DNA of 64,000 nt from Paraphysomonas bandaiensis (GCA_965644295.1 CBFFRP010000342.1:107129-171128), one strand, 5' to 3'. Shown: positions 33,957-47,000, numbered from the stretch's first letter. The notes: generated from the sequence alone by a model not told the origin. Numbers and translations are program-made.

Positions 33957-34608
33957 AATGAGTGCATATGTGAAGCTTTTTACTACAACTGTGAAGCTAC
34001 GTATTCTCTGTATACTGTGTGTATGGTATACGTAGGTATACGTGTGCGTATATGGGGGTATATCTCTGGCTCACTTCGAAGTGAATGTGATGTGGATATA
34101 TGCATATATGAGTACATGATTCAGAGGCTCTGCTGCTGCCTCTACTCACAGACACGAGTGAGGACTATCAACAGTGTGTGGTCATAGTGGTGTATAGTGG
34201 TGTGTGCTCCTCATGAGGAGAGAGACTCGTATGATCATATGAATAATACCGCAGCAGATACACACATACATACAGAACACCCACACACACATACATGCAT
34301 AGACCGCATGGAGCACCCTGAATAGTCATATAACTGAACCAGAAGCGTTCACCACTAATGCGCTCCTGAGTATGTTATTTTATATGGTGTATCTGCATTA
34401 ATGGTGCTGTGGAAGCATAGTATCCGTTAGATGACTGTGACGATGTTGTTAGTGGAGCTGGTGGTGATCATCCATATGAGGACTTCCTCTATAAGGATAA
34501 CATATGAGTAGTATGAGAGTGTGGATGAGTTGTGGGGGTGGTGAGAGTATATGTATGTGGTATAGGGACGCCTCGTACGACCCAACCAGTGAAGAGCCTT
34601 CAAGAGAG
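33957..34608 (+). repeat. Tandem unit, truncated third copy, more diverged
   Basis: Matches the first about 650 bp of the unit with more substitutions (for example TTTTTACTAC for TTTTTGCTAC, GTGTATGGTATACGTAGG). It ends at GAAGAGCC, where it joins sequence corresponding to AGATGTCTTTCGGGAATGG, found about 1.1 kb further on in the full units. The start codon of RPB11 lies in this last segment. Confidence 0.85.
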
Positions 34609-35189
34609 ATGTCTTTCGGGAATGGTTCACATCATGGAGACGAAGGACAGAAGTTACAGTTTATTCCGGACACTAAGATGCCGAATGTAGGTGATGTCTG
34701 CTCTGCTCGGCTCCACTGTATATATATGCGTGTATGTGTATGTATGTGTGTATATATATATGCCGGTGTGTATGTATGTCAGTATGTGTTTATATATATA
34801 TATATATCGGTGTCTCTGTTGTGTATGTATGACCCGTCAACAGGTCTCTTTGTACTCGGTAAGGAGGATCACACTATGGGGAACTTAATACGCATGTGGG
34901 TTCATATATTCATACCATTAGATTCACACTGATGCTCTTATTAGTCAACTACTTCGAGATACTTCAGTTAGATTTGCAGGGTATAGAGTGCCCCACCCGC
35001 TCGTGAATGACTGCCACATAAGAGTACAGACAATGAGTCAGAGAAGTACTCCCAAAAGTGTATTTTAGCAGCGGTGGATGATCTCTTGTCAGAAACCGGC
35101 ACCATTAAGGAAAAGTTTAAAGTATGTTGAAATAGTTTTTATATTTTTATTTCTTATCACTTTATCTGCAGGAGGCGATTGATGCGTAG
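34609..35189 (+). CDS. RPB11: RNA polymerase II subunit RPB11-like (apparent frameshift)
   Basis: Exons 34609-34690, 34844-34895, 34945-35121 and 35172-35189. Family landmarks are LQFIPDTKMPN, then LGKEDHTMGNLIR, RFAGYRVPHPL, HIRVQT, and DDLLSETGTIKEKF, giving a protein of about 115 aa, the usual size. RPB11 dimerises with RPB3 and nucleates polymerase II assembly; AC19 is the related subunit of polymerases I and III, but the spacing fits RPB11 better. In exon 3, after TPKSVF, the frame hits TAG and resumes two bases later (AAVDDLL). Apart from that shift, family length is kept. GT-AG introns of only 11, 23 or 32 nt would also restore the frame, but the other introns here are at least 46 nt. 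A base lost in the sequence or a true mutation is more likely. Confidence 0.85.
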
Positions 35190-36783
35190 GAGCGTGGTGA
35201 AGGAATGTAGGAGTATATAGGGAACGATACAGTGCGATTGGTGTATGTGTTATGTACTCGAATCCTGTATCTTGATCTTCTTTGACTGACATGATCCAAT
35301 GCCGTAGCATGTCGCATTTTTGGTTTAATAATTTATTAGTTGCGTCCTATTCAGTTGCCTACAATTTAAGCCGTTGGGGTTAGCTGTCCTGATATTTGTA
35401 GTTTACTAATTGGAAATATCTCTAAAAAAACGTTATCACCAAGGCAACCGATTTATGAATAGTGCATGAATTTTACGACCGATTGATTCCGGCTTACTAC
35501 ATATAGTTTCGGGTAATCATGGCAGCCTCACTTCTGAAGTCTGAAGAATACACATATGAAGGAAGTTCGAAATTATTTCAAGAAAATACATTGTTTTAGT
35601 CTTCTCAATGTCATTTATTGAAAACACTGTCTAATGTTTTGATATATGTTTGAAAGGTTGGTTGCTCGTCCAACATAGTGATAATAGTATTGATTTATGA
35701 TTTATATTTAAAAGGTACCCTACTTTTGTTATGTAAATATTAGGACTTAGAACAGCGGTAGGCATTTGTCATTTGTATTGATTAATAAAACTATAAAAAA
35801 AGAGCAGCACTCCATACGTATGTTGACAGCCCATTATCATTATATTAATTAAAATACTGGCGTAAGTTGAGGCCTGAAGTAAAATTTCATTCATATACTC
35901 GACTTTCATACAAGTGTAGTGACAGCAAAAGGTCAGTATATATCTCCATCTTTGCTTTCTGTGAATATATACTTTAATGTGTGCATAAAGTATCCTAAAA
36001 TGCATCAAGCTGATACGCTTACTAAGACTGGATGCACCAAGAGGGAGTGGTGAGAGCTGCCTCATGCGATACACACCATGTATCATACCTGTCGTCAGGG
36101 GTCTGATGATACCGGTGGTAAGGCCATTGCCCTTTGATGAATTCGATGGTAGTATGAGAGTCTCACGCAGATGTGTGCTGCAGGTTTAGCTGCATATGTG
36201 TATGTGTTGTGCACTGTCGACATACACACGTGCTATAAGAAATGAAACCTATAGACGGTGGGGACTCTAGATGCACTGGGCATATCAAAGAGGCTTTAAT
36301 GCTTGCACTCTAACGAAGCAATGGTGCTTCCCTGCATCTCGTCCACCTTAAGTAGATTGCTATGGATTAACTACAGCCAATAGTATTCTAATATATCAAT
36401 ATGATTAGTCAAATAAATAGCAGTATTATCCAGTAATGTAATTTTATTTTACATTAAAGGTATATGATTGGCTACAGAAAGGCAGTATATTGTCCAATGA
36501 TTTAGTCTAAAATAAATTAACTTCAATATGATTGGTTAGATTGTGGCTGGTGGAGCATGACTTGAGTGTGTATTGTTTATATAGAGAATATACATATATA
36601 TGTGTGTATATATAGCCATCTATCTATACATATATATATATATATATTGCACTGTGCATTGACCACTGCTCTTCTCTTGCACAGCACTGCATCAAACCTC
36701 TCTTCCACAGCTTCATATTGATTGACTGTGTTGCATACCCGTGCATATATCGACCCGATTGAGTTGTATTTATATATTGCATT
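35190..36783. other. Intergenic
   Basis: About 1.6 kb between RPB11 and the WDR75-like gene. AT-rich, with an (AT)n run at 36626-36648 just upstream of the latter. A 105-codon minus frame (35769-36086) has no protein character. No repeat shared with the rest of the window was noticed. Confidence 0.45.
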
Positions 36784-39700
36784 ATGTTAACAGTTTGTAA
36801 CGTGTCCGGCAAATACACTGATTGCAAACCACTCTTCGTACAAGAGTTAGATACTGTATTTGTTGCATCTGGATCAGTTATTCAGATCCTATCAACTGTT
36901 ACAGGGGAGTTAGTGAGCAGTTTATGTGGACACTCCTCTGCACTATCTGCCATATCGCTGCATGGAACGCTACCGGATCACGTATGTGTCATATTTATAA
37001 TATAGCATTATATAACTCCAGTTATGTATATATGTATAGATTGTTTCCAGTGAAGTCAGTGGCATTATTATCGTGTGGGACATTAGTAAGAAGACTCAAG
37101 TCTGCAGATATGATGTCGGAGCCTCTGTGTATGACATGGTGCTCTCACAGTATTTGGATAAGTCGACATCTCCTCTTCCGCGTGAATTAGTTTTAGTTAT
37201 TGGTAGAACTGCTAAAGATCAGTCCGCCGCCACTAATAAGAGGTAACATCTTTCATCTTGTGGTGTTTCCAACATGATTATTTTGTGTAGTGATGAGGAT
37301 ATGCTCCGAGTAGTGATATTCAATACTGAAAGGAATAAAGTGAGTCTGTATATTGTTGAATGATATTTGCTGAACGCCATTGCTTTTATTGCAGACCCGA
37401 AAGAAGATTATGGATGTCAGATATCCTCAGAATTGCATGGATGTATTTGCTGGCCCCTCCGGAGGTGACGTGCAATACATTGCCGCCGGACACAAACGGT
37501 AAGGGATGCCCACTTTAACTTTCTGTGTTTCTGACGGTATGGCGAACTCAGAAAGTTAGTATTATGGGGAGTGGGCAATGATATGGAGCGTGGATCGCCT
37601 GGAGAACATTTACAGACTGTGTGTTCTGCTAGTGATACCGCCATTAGCGCAGTGAAAACAGTACAAAAGCGAGGTAACATACCACGTGCGTTCGTTTGGT
37701 GTAGAGGTTTTATTATTGTCCTATAGATATGCTGGTTACGGGACACGAAAGTGGGGAGCTAGTTCTTTGGCATAATGTATCGCACTGGATTCTCAGTGCA
37801 GCTGCTGCACAAGCAAAATCTACTCGACGAGCGTCCAGTGAGATTGCTCCTCCGCCGAGCACAGTGCTACACTGGCACGCCCATCCAGTTCGGGCACTCG
37901 CTTGCTCGACTGATGGAGGTATGATCTTCTCTGGTGGACAAGAGGGAGTACTCGTGTTATGGCAGACCGCATCTATGTCGAAGTCATTTGTGCCTCGTTT
38001 GGGAGCCACCATCAAACACATTGCCTCATGGTGAGGAATAATAATCTTTTCGTTTCTGTGTATTGTCTGACGTTGTATTCTACAGCCCTGGCCAGGCCAA
38101 GGTGTTGGTATCTTGTTCTGATAACTGCTTGCGGCTCATTAATGCGGCAAGGTTAGTGCTCTTTATGCATATTTCGTGTCATTACAGTGTCCTATAGCAT
38201 GAGGGACGAATGGACGCTCCATGCCCCTTCACTTGGCATGAGCTCTAATAGCAGCAAACACGCTGGACTAGCACTTATAGATGAGGACACTGATCCCGCT
38301 GCAGGCCGGCACGCCCGGTTAGCGGTGGCAGGTACTCATATGAGCTATATGCACTCTTATGACCTGACGTTTCCTCGCTGTGTGTAGTTAATTCCATGAA
38401 TGGCTTGGTTGCTACCAATGGCCATCCCGGTCAACTGCAGATGGTAGATTTGTCTCTAGCCGGCGTATCAGCCGGAGGTGAAGGAGGGTGGAATATGACT
38501 TCCCCTTGCCCTGTTAGCGATTCTTTGCAAGTTATTTCATACAATCGGATCTCGCGCATGGAGAACGCGGTAACTGGTTGGGATAAACCTCAGCGATACA
38601 CGAAACTCTTTGTTCCGTCTGTTACGCTTTTCACATTCCGGTCCTACGAGAATCCAACCGAGCATTATATGGCGACAGTGGACGTAAACCGTGGAGAAGA
38701 TTTAGATCCGGAGACCTCGCTGAAGATATGGCGGTGGGTATATACGAGTTCCTCGTCGTCTGGTGGACCTAAATACAAAATCGTTGCTCAAGTGGACCGA
38801 CCCCACTCATCACAGCGCGTAACCGCTATTGTTCTTTTCGCTAATGGTGGAACGGAGGCCGCTAAGCCAGGTAGTCCGGCTCTTGCGTCTTCTTCAGCAG
38901 ATGGCTATGTAAAAATATGGCATTGGTGAGTATGTGGTGCGAATAATGCATTTGTGCTGTTCATTTGGTATTTGCAGTGTTCCGCAGAAGGGTCAACGTG
39001 GAGGGGAGAAGAGTGCTTGGATGTGTGCTTTTTCGTTTAGATACCGATGTTGCGTTGCTGCGGGTCTCTCTGTTTCCCGAGACAGCACCCTTCTCGCAGT
39101 CGGGCACGGGACGATGCTCGGCCTCTGGGATCCAAATACGTGAGAATATTATAGAGTGTAACTGTCTCAATAATATTTGTATGCAGTGCAGAGATGAAAG
39201 GTAGCGTGGCGATCCCACATGTGAAACGCGCTACAAGCGAATCAGACCAAGAGATTTTTCAGCCAAGTATACGGTCTACAAGTTTTGTTGAACCTCGTCT
39301 GTCTGCATCGAAAGGGGGGTCAGTATATATCACTGTTGTAGTTGATAAACTCTAATGGATAAATAGGGGATGTGGAGAGGCATATGTTGTGGCTGTGACT
39401 AGCGGATCCATCAGTGTTCTGGACTTGTTGACAATGGAGATTGTCTGGACAAGGCGTGAGAAAGTTTTCTGCCTTTCTTCTGCCCTGGATGAGGGCTTTG
39501 TGATGACGTTTCCCTCTAAAATGGGTTCTGTGGAGACAAGTGCTACACCACAGCGCAGAACGCGAAGCAATTCAGTACGTGTATTATCTCTTACATGCAT
39601 ATTTTAATCCTTATTGCGTATTTGTAGACATGCGATGAACCTCAGTCATCGTCAAGCAAGGAAGCTTGGTTCGCTGTCAGTACTGCATCTAGCTCTGGTG

Positions 39701-41300
39701 CTGGTGGAGAGGTATGTTGCGTTCCGTCGTTCGAGTGTCCTAATCAGCTACCTACCTCAGGTATTGATGTTCTCACCCAAGAACTCCCAGCCTCTAGCCA
39801 CTCATTCTTTGCCCTCTCCTGTGGTTTCAATGACATTCTGGTCAAACACAGATCCTACTTTTCCCTTTTCACGTAATTGAAACACATATTATAGTCAGTG
39901 AGTTGTGGTAATGATTTCGCAGGGGCTCTCGTGGGTGTATCTAAGGATGCAGAAATGATTTTGATTGCTCCTCCCCACACGTCTGTGTCGTCGACAAGTC
40001 AACCATCCACACAGCCCATGGCCAATCCCAAGGTATGGCGATATGTCCAATGTTGTTGCGATCAATTCCTTGACTTAAACTATGTCAGGCCGGGAGCAGG
40101 AAGGATATGCCTCGTCTGGAAGAGTTTCAGATTCCAGTGTCAGTGGAGACTGCTCGTAATGGACAGGAGGGAAGTGATAGTGAGGTTGGTACAGATGGGT
40201 CTCTATTCCGTTTGCGTGTAATGCTCGAGCCTAGGATGATATGATGGAAGTCGTTGAGACAAACACGAGCAATATCACATCGGAGTTTTTTGATAGCTCC
40301 TCATCTGCTATCCCGCCTGTGTCTTCGCTTTATGGTACTTAGTAGTTTTGCATCTGCGTGACGCTCTTACTTCTTTTTCTCCTACAGCTGGCTTCATGAA
40401 AGAGGTTCTTGGCACGAAGCGGTCCCACCAATCCTCCGACAAAGAGGAGCTGGAATTTGGGAATCGACCTACTTCTCCTGTTGAAGGTTATTGCCATATC
40501 ATGTGTGCTTAGTTGTGTTGTAAAATTGTGTTGGTGTAGATAAGTCACAGTCAGTACAAGCGAAGAGCTTGCCTCCAGCAAAGCGCTCTCGAATTGATGA
40601 GATAGACTATGCTGGAAAAATCGAGCAGTCGCTTATGTCGGTCTTTGGTGCACCCACTGCGCAATCTACACTCAACCACACCGCCTCAAACTCTGACCTG
40701 GTCACTGATAAAAAGAGAAAGGAAAAGTCTACTGAGGAAGTAGTAGAGGAAACACCAGTTGCTCCCACAACCGCGAAGAAAAGTAAGAAAAAGTCTTCTG
40801 AGGAAGTAGTAGAGGAAACACCAGTTGCTCCCACCACCGCGAAGAAAAGTAAGAAAAAGTCTTCTGAGGAAGTAGTAGAGGAAACACCAGTTGCTCCCAC
40901 CACCACAAGGAAAAGCAAGAAAAAGTCTTCTGAGGAAGCAGTTGAGGAAACACCAGTTGCTCCCACCACCGCGAAGAAAAGTAAGAAAAAATCTACTGAG
41001 GAAGTAGTAGACGAGACCGAAGGCGAATCAACAGTGGCGACCACAAAGACTCCATCAAAACCCGTTTCATCATCTACTGACAAAAGGAAATCCGCTAAAA
41101 AGAAACCTGTCCAGGAGTCTACGGAGGAAATGGTTACTACCACTCCTGCGAAAGCTCAAGAGAAAACATCACACAAGGTCAAATCAGCAAAAAAGATAGC
41201 GACTGCAAGCGCTGAAAGTGATGCAGCAAGTGGGACGCAGAGTAGCACTAGTCCCGCAGTGACACGGTCGAGATCGGCTAGAAAGACAAGGAACAAGTAG
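36784..41300 (+). CDS. WDR75: WDR75/UTP17 (NAN1)-like U3 snoRNP WD40 protein
   Basis: Eighteen exons (36784-36981, 37040-37242, 37291-37339, 37395-37498, 37552-37673, 37727-38030, 38086-38151, 38198-38331, 38388-38925, 38978-39139, 39187-39318, 39367-39574, 39628-39840, 39895-40032, 40089-40184, 40235-40334, 40388-40486, 40540-41300) join in frame to 1,208 aa. Two propellers are visible. The stretch FSGGQEGVLVLWQ, FVPRLGATIKHIAS, then VSCSDNCLRLI is the WDR75 signature, and DGYVKIWHW and HGTMLGLWDPNT follow. The family belongs to the t-UTP complex needed for pre-rRNA transcription and early processing in the nucleolus. The C-terminal about 190 residues are a Lys/Glu-rich tail with four 26-residue repeats (KKSSEEVVEETPVAPTTAKK) and a basic end (TRSRSARKTRNK), an extension not usual in the family. 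Confidence 0.88.
40729..41015 (+). repeat. 78-bp in-frame tandem repeat in the WDR75-like tail
   Basis: Roughly three and a half 78-bp units encoding SSEEVVEETPVAPTTAKKSKKK. DNA identity between units is high, with silent as well as replacement changes (AAGAAAAGT versus AGGAAAAGC). A multiple-of-three unit preserves the frame. Confidence 0.9.
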
Positions 41301-42777
41301 ATGCATCGTATTGTCGTGGTAGAATAATAGAAGAAAGTAATAATATATTCAAATGATAAAGATTTAAGATAATAATAATTTTACTATAGTACATATTCTT
41401 TTTGTCTATGAAAATGTTCTTATTTATTAATTCAACGGAACGCTCATATCACTGCCAGGAAACTACAACTTTATGTTAATCAGTTAGACAACGAAAATAC
41501 ACTCCGATATTTCATGAAATTGCAATAAGCTTTAGATTTTAGAAACCTTTGCATCTGCATCTCATGAAGATAAGCTAAAATTAAACCTCTTGGGTTAAGG
41601 AATATCGGCACCTGTTCAAATATTCAAGACCGAGCTTGCATTCGTTTTTAAATTTTACGTTACTACATTAATGGGGCATCTTGAGAATCGTCATACATTT
41701 CAAACTTCAACTACCTTTACTCATTTTATCTATTATAATCTGGTACATTCAGTAGGGTCGTATTGGGACCATAGCAAGTAATAGTTGCTATTATAATTGT
41801 GTACAAATTGCGCCCATTAATAGGCAATTAATAGTTACACTAATCAACTTTTTAAAGGTAATAACAGAACGTTATCGACACTCGAAGCTAAAATCAATAC
41901 GTCTCATCGTTCCCTGATTTTCACAACAATGATATTCTGTTAACAACCTATCAACACTATAGCTTGCTTGCTTAATCCTTGCTTAGCAGTGCCTTTGAGG
42001 TACCTAAGAACATCCCAGGTAGTGAAAAAATCTAGCAAGTGTATTGACAGCAAATCAGGGCTGCGTAACAATTAATTGTAATTATTAGTTATAGTTCGCG
42101 CAATTATAACTGAATTTATTGCAATTAGTTGCAATTTAATTGACAATTATTGTCTAATTAACTTAGTACTCACTACAAGCACGAATAGCATCGTCAATCG
42201 TACTTGCATTCCACAGAAGTCTATTAAAGCGCAAAACATAATGCGAATGCGATGTCCTATAGACTGTAGAGTGCATACAGCTAGGTACATCAGGGATCTA
42301 ATGAGCTCCTTGTATGGGAAGATTTGAACATATAGTTGATTCTAGTCCGTTAAATGATGGGATTCATGCCAATCATAATTGAATGAGAGCAACATTGGTG
42401 TGGACATTGGTTTACAATTAGACATATCGAATTAGACTCAACAACGCAGCACTGGTAGCCATAATTGTTACAAGACAAGTGATTGCATACATTTATTGCA
42501 TGAAGGAATATATTAGCAGTGTCAAAGCCAACGTAATTAGAAATTCGCTCCCCTTTTGACAGCACAAAAATCCGTTTTAAATTAAGAGTTTCTTTCATAA
42601 TTGTAGGCGTTGTTAATATATTAATAGCACAGTAGGCTCTAGAGATACAAAACATTCACTTATTCACACGATACCAAGTTATAGGTACAATAAATACATT
42701 TCAACAAAGAAGTAAGGTAGTGGCAACACTGCCATTTTTCACTACGATAGCCACAGCAGAGAGTTTGAAATATCATA
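41301..42777. other. Intergenic
   Basis: About 1.5 kb with no supported gene. It contains the AATTAATTG repeat copy 2 (42056-42160). The minus frames at 42350-42655 and 42660-42926 lack protein character. Confidence 0.45.
42056..42160 (+). repeat. AATTAATTG-rich dispersed repeat, copy 2
   Basis: Starts CAGGGCTGCGTAACAATTAATTG and continues as AATT/GCAATT words, paralleling copy 1 at 2362. Confidence 0.6.
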
Positions 42778-43344
42778 TCACACGTCGAGTAGACCAATAT
42801 CATCTTTACTGTCTGAAACTTCAGCCATAAGAGAGTAAGCTTGGTCGGCATACTCCTTATCCACAACACATAATCCCATATGGGTTTTACCGTTAGGGTC
42901 TCGGAACACAACTGCCTGACAATCAACTATTGGCAGCCGTCTAGTAGTCGCAGTGCTAACTGTCCTTCGACTGGGCGCATGACGATAACTCTGAGGGAAG
43001 ATGAAGACAGGAACTAACTTACAGACAATGATAAGAACAATGAACTCCCATACAGTTAATAATCCGAGCAGCTCTCTGTGTGTGTTTGATAACACAAGAG
43101 CAAAAGAGAAGAATACAAACTGTAGGACCGTATAACTAATCGGTCGAGTGGAGGCTATGCACGTATAGTATGCTATCTCACATAATCTGTTAAGGAGAAG
43201 AGCAAGAAGGAACGTCCATCCAACGAGAGGTAAGAAATACGGTAGCTGTATAGCGAGAGTTAATATGAGAGTGAAGTCTGCTGTACACAACACCATGTGG
43301 ACCCATCCGATGTAACGGTTATAGTAGAGACATATGCAGGACAT
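42778..43344 (-). CDS. Uncharacterised small membrane protein (188 aa)
   Basis: Single exon with ATG at 43344. Four hydrophobic segments are visible at about residues 15-37 (MVLCTADFTLILTLAIQLPY), 38-60, 68-86 (YTVLQFVFFSFALVL) and 93-115 (LLTVWEFIVLIIVCKLVPV). A hydrophilic, probably cytoplasmic domain of about 70 residues follows, with a basic start (RHAPSRRTVSTATTRR) and an acidic end (SDSKDDIGLLDV). I do not recognise the family. It is head to head with the alpha-glucosidase gene. Confidence 0.65.
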   Translation of the reverse strand: MSCICLYYNRYIGWVHMVLCTADFTLILTLAIQLPYFLPLVGWTFLLALLLNRLCEIAYYTCIASTRPISYTVLQFVFFSFALVLSNTHRELLGLLTVWEFIVLIIVCKLVPVFIFPQSYRHAPSRRTVSTATTRRLPIVDCQAVVFRDPNGKTHMGLCVVDKEYADQAYSLMAEVSDSKDDIGLLDV

Positions 43345-44070
43345 GATAGAAGGGGATTGGAAGGAAGGGTTAGATGGGGGGGAGATCGATGAACATTATT
43401 GAAGAGAAGAGGAGTGAAGATCCATGCAGATGATGCCTCACTTAATATACACAGACATGTGTGTGTATGCTGCTGGATATGTACATACATACACATACAT
43501 ACGGGGGGGGATGTGGGATATACAGCACACAATACTCCCTATTTTCTTACCATAATGCTTAATATCCCCACTTTATAGACTTCAAACGCCAGTATTTGGG
43601 AAGGTTACAAATACACTCCTATTCCACAACATTTTCAATACTTTCACAGATTTTATGAGAAAAGTATGGGTTTATAAGATCTAATATTCAAAAACTATAG
43701 TTTCTGGTTCGAAAACAGAAATATATGGGGTTTGTAGTCGTGTTTGTAGCCATGTATGGTAAAAATCGTATGGTACAAATACAGCAGTACTTGTGCTGTA
43801 TATGACGTCACTAATCATATCCTCACCAGCAGCACAAATGTAACTAATCATATAACTGTATACTTATATAGAAGCATATGATTGGTTGATTTACGGTTGA
43901 AATTGCATTCGGGATGTGCCATATACATACACCTCCCCATACTATACTGCATATACATACATATATATGCAATCATATATCCATTCATTGCATATAATCC
44001 ACTCGATGCCTCACTTTCTGATTGTATAGATATCCCACCTTCCACTACCCTCTGAACCTACCAAGAAAAC
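43345..44070. promoter_or_regulatory. Divergent upstream region
   Basis: The 726 bp between the small membrane protein (minus) and the alpha-glucosidase (plus). It holds short CATA runs (43487-43501, 43920-43965), a G8 run at 43503 and AT-rich DNA. The promoters are presumably within it, but no element can be fixed. Confidence 0.4.
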
Positions 44071-47000
44071 ATGCTCTTCTCACTGCTGTTAGCCTGTTTT
44101 CCACTTTATTTGCTATATGCACAAGAGTGCTCTGACGTGTATCCTCATCTCTCATGCGGTCTTGCTTATGACGACGAAAACAGCTGTCTTAGTGCAGGCT
44201 GTTGCTGGGACCCCAATGAGGAGGCAACTAACAATTGTTTTGCCCCTAAAATTAACGGATATTCAGTCAATATACAGCTGGAAGAGACGGGACGGACATA
44301 TGCTGAGTTGGACCTCATTGAGCCCTCTGGCATATTTAGTGGGGACATTCAGGCACTGAATTTATCAATCACTCAAGAGACTGTTGACCGAACACATATT
44401 AAGATTTCTTCTCCTGGTCGATGGGAGGTTCCTGATAACATCTTGCCTCGGCCTGGTGGGGTATACACTGGAGACGAGGCTCTTACTAAGTATTTGTTTA
44501 CTAATGCCCCGGACGACCCTATGGAGCTCGTGATATCTCGCACTGATTCCGGTCAAGAGATCACAGGAGAACTCATTTTTATATTTAGTAAAATGCTGGT
44601 CTTCCAGGACCAGTACCTGGAGTTTGTACTTGGCATTCCTGAAGGAACTGTTGCTACTTATGGATTTGGTGAATCGACCCGAAAGACTCAGCGCTTGGAA
44701 GTTAATACTACATACACCCTCTGGAATACGGATTCTCCAGCTGCAGGATTTAACAATTCACTGTACGGCACGCATCCGTTTTTTATTCAGGTCATGCCAG
44801 ATGGAAAAGCCCATGGTGTCTTATTCATGAACAGCAATGCAATGGATGTGTCTCTGGCAGATTCCAGCACACTGGGTGGAAGTATTGGAATACAGAGCAC
44901 TGGCGGGGTGGTTGATATATATGTATTTGCTGGTCCTACTCCTGCGGAAGTTATTAGTCAATATCTAGAAGTGGTTGGCATGCCCGCTATGGTCCCCTAC
45001 TGGTCTTTGGGATTCCATAACTGCCGCTGGGGATACCCGGATATAGGGTATGTAGAAGATGTGGTGGCCAACTACTCTGCCGCCGCTATACCTTTGGAAA
45101 CACAGTGGGTGGACATCGATTACATGGATGCCTATCTGGACTTCACTCTTGACCCAATCAAATTTTCCGAGGCAAACATGACCGCTTTCGTTACTTCCTT
45201 ACACAACAACAACCAGCGATTTGTCCCAATCGTTGATCCAGGTATTTACGTTCGCGACCCATCTTATACTACCTTTACTGAGGGTATGGAGCAAAACGTA
45301 TTCGTGATGGACATGACCGGCTCTACCCCTTATCTTGGCCAAGTGTGAGTATTACGTCTGCGTTGTACTACTGCGCATATGTAACTCGCCTATTGTAACA
45401 TAGTTGGCCGGGTCCTACGTACTTCCCAGACTGGTTTGCAGAGAATACTACTTCATGGTGGACTGATCAAATGTCACTGTTCCGTGACCTAGTAGCCTAC
45501 GACGGTATGTGTAATTGCTTGTATTTTTTCGCTTAAGGCGTTCCGTTTTAGGTATTTGGATTGATATGAATGAAGTGGCAAACTTTTGCAACATGGACGG
45601 TCAGGCTCAGGTGTGTGTGCTAAACGCCTCTGATCCTTGCCCCGACAACTCCTGTTGTCTGATATGTTCCACACCCGATCCCGACAACACATATGACTTT
45701 CCACCTTTCGTCCCACATGTTGCAATGGGAACTCTCGGTGGTAAGACGATGTCGATGAATTCTTATCATGCAGGAGGGGTACTAGAGTACGATGCTCACT
45801 CACTATATGGCTTTATGGAGAGCATTGCTACCAGGGAGGCACTGCTCGGTGTCACTGGAAAACGACCTTTTGTATTATCAAGATCAACATTTCTTGGGTC
45901 TGGGGCTTATACTGCGCATTGGACTGGGGATAACGCTGCGACATGGGACGATCTTTCTGCCTCTATCATAACGATGAACAATATGGCACTATTTGGTATT
46001 CCAATGATTGGAGCGGATATATGTACGTCAGCGTCGTGTACATCAATGATATTAATAAGGTGTTTGCAGGTGGATTCTTTGATGACACCACGGAGGAGTT
46101 ATGCACTCGATGGATTGAAGTGGGGGCATTCTCGCCTTTCTCCCGAGATCATAATGACCTGGACTCTGCTCCTCAAGAGCTCTATAGATGGGACACTGTC
46201 GCTGAAGCAAGTCGCACTGTGCTAAACTTGCGCTACCAGCTGCTACCTTACCTATACACACTCATGTACAATGCTCACAACTCTGGAGAAATGGTACACA
46301 ACGCTATGTGGGTTCACTTCCCTGAAGATTCCACAACTTCCACTCGAGACGGACAGTACATGTGGAATGACGGCATTCTCTTTACACCGGTACTTGTGGA
46401 AGGGGCTACATCAGTTACTGGGTACTTCCCTAAGAGCAAATGGTATTCGATGTTTGATGCTTCTATGATTGACGCATCCGCTGGGGGGAAAATGGTTGAA
46501 TTGGATACCCCATTGACCGCCACTAATGTTCATGTTCGGGGAGGAACCGTAGTTCCCATGCAAGGATCAGCCATGACTACTACAGAAGCCCGAGAGACTC
46601 CATTCTCACTGCTAATAGCTTTGGATGAGAAGGGCATGGCAGATGGTTCGCTCTTCCTGGATGATGGTGAACAAGTCTCTCTTAGCGAGTATAGTCGCGT
46701 GGTGTATAGTGTGTCTACTGATGATCAGTCGTCCTCCACCCTATCTTCCACCGCTGTTCAGAGGACATACAATTCCACCGCACCTTTAGGAAGCATCGAG
46801 ATACGTGGGGTAATGGCTGACTATGTAGCGGCCTTGCAAGCAGAAACTTGTGACGCAAGTGTAGTGTTCACTGACTCGGTAGAGCCTGTAGTTGAAACCG
46901 CAGTTACTGTGGGTGATGACTATTCCACTCTCATGATCACCCTGTCAACCTCGGATAATGCGGCCAGTGTAGTCTCTGACTTTGTGGTGTCGTGGCAGTG

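Noticed and set aside
39841-39894. A 22-nt intron in the WDR75-like gene
   Set aside because: That splice leads to an in-frame stop. A donor at 39841 gives a normal 54-nt intron and continuous frame.
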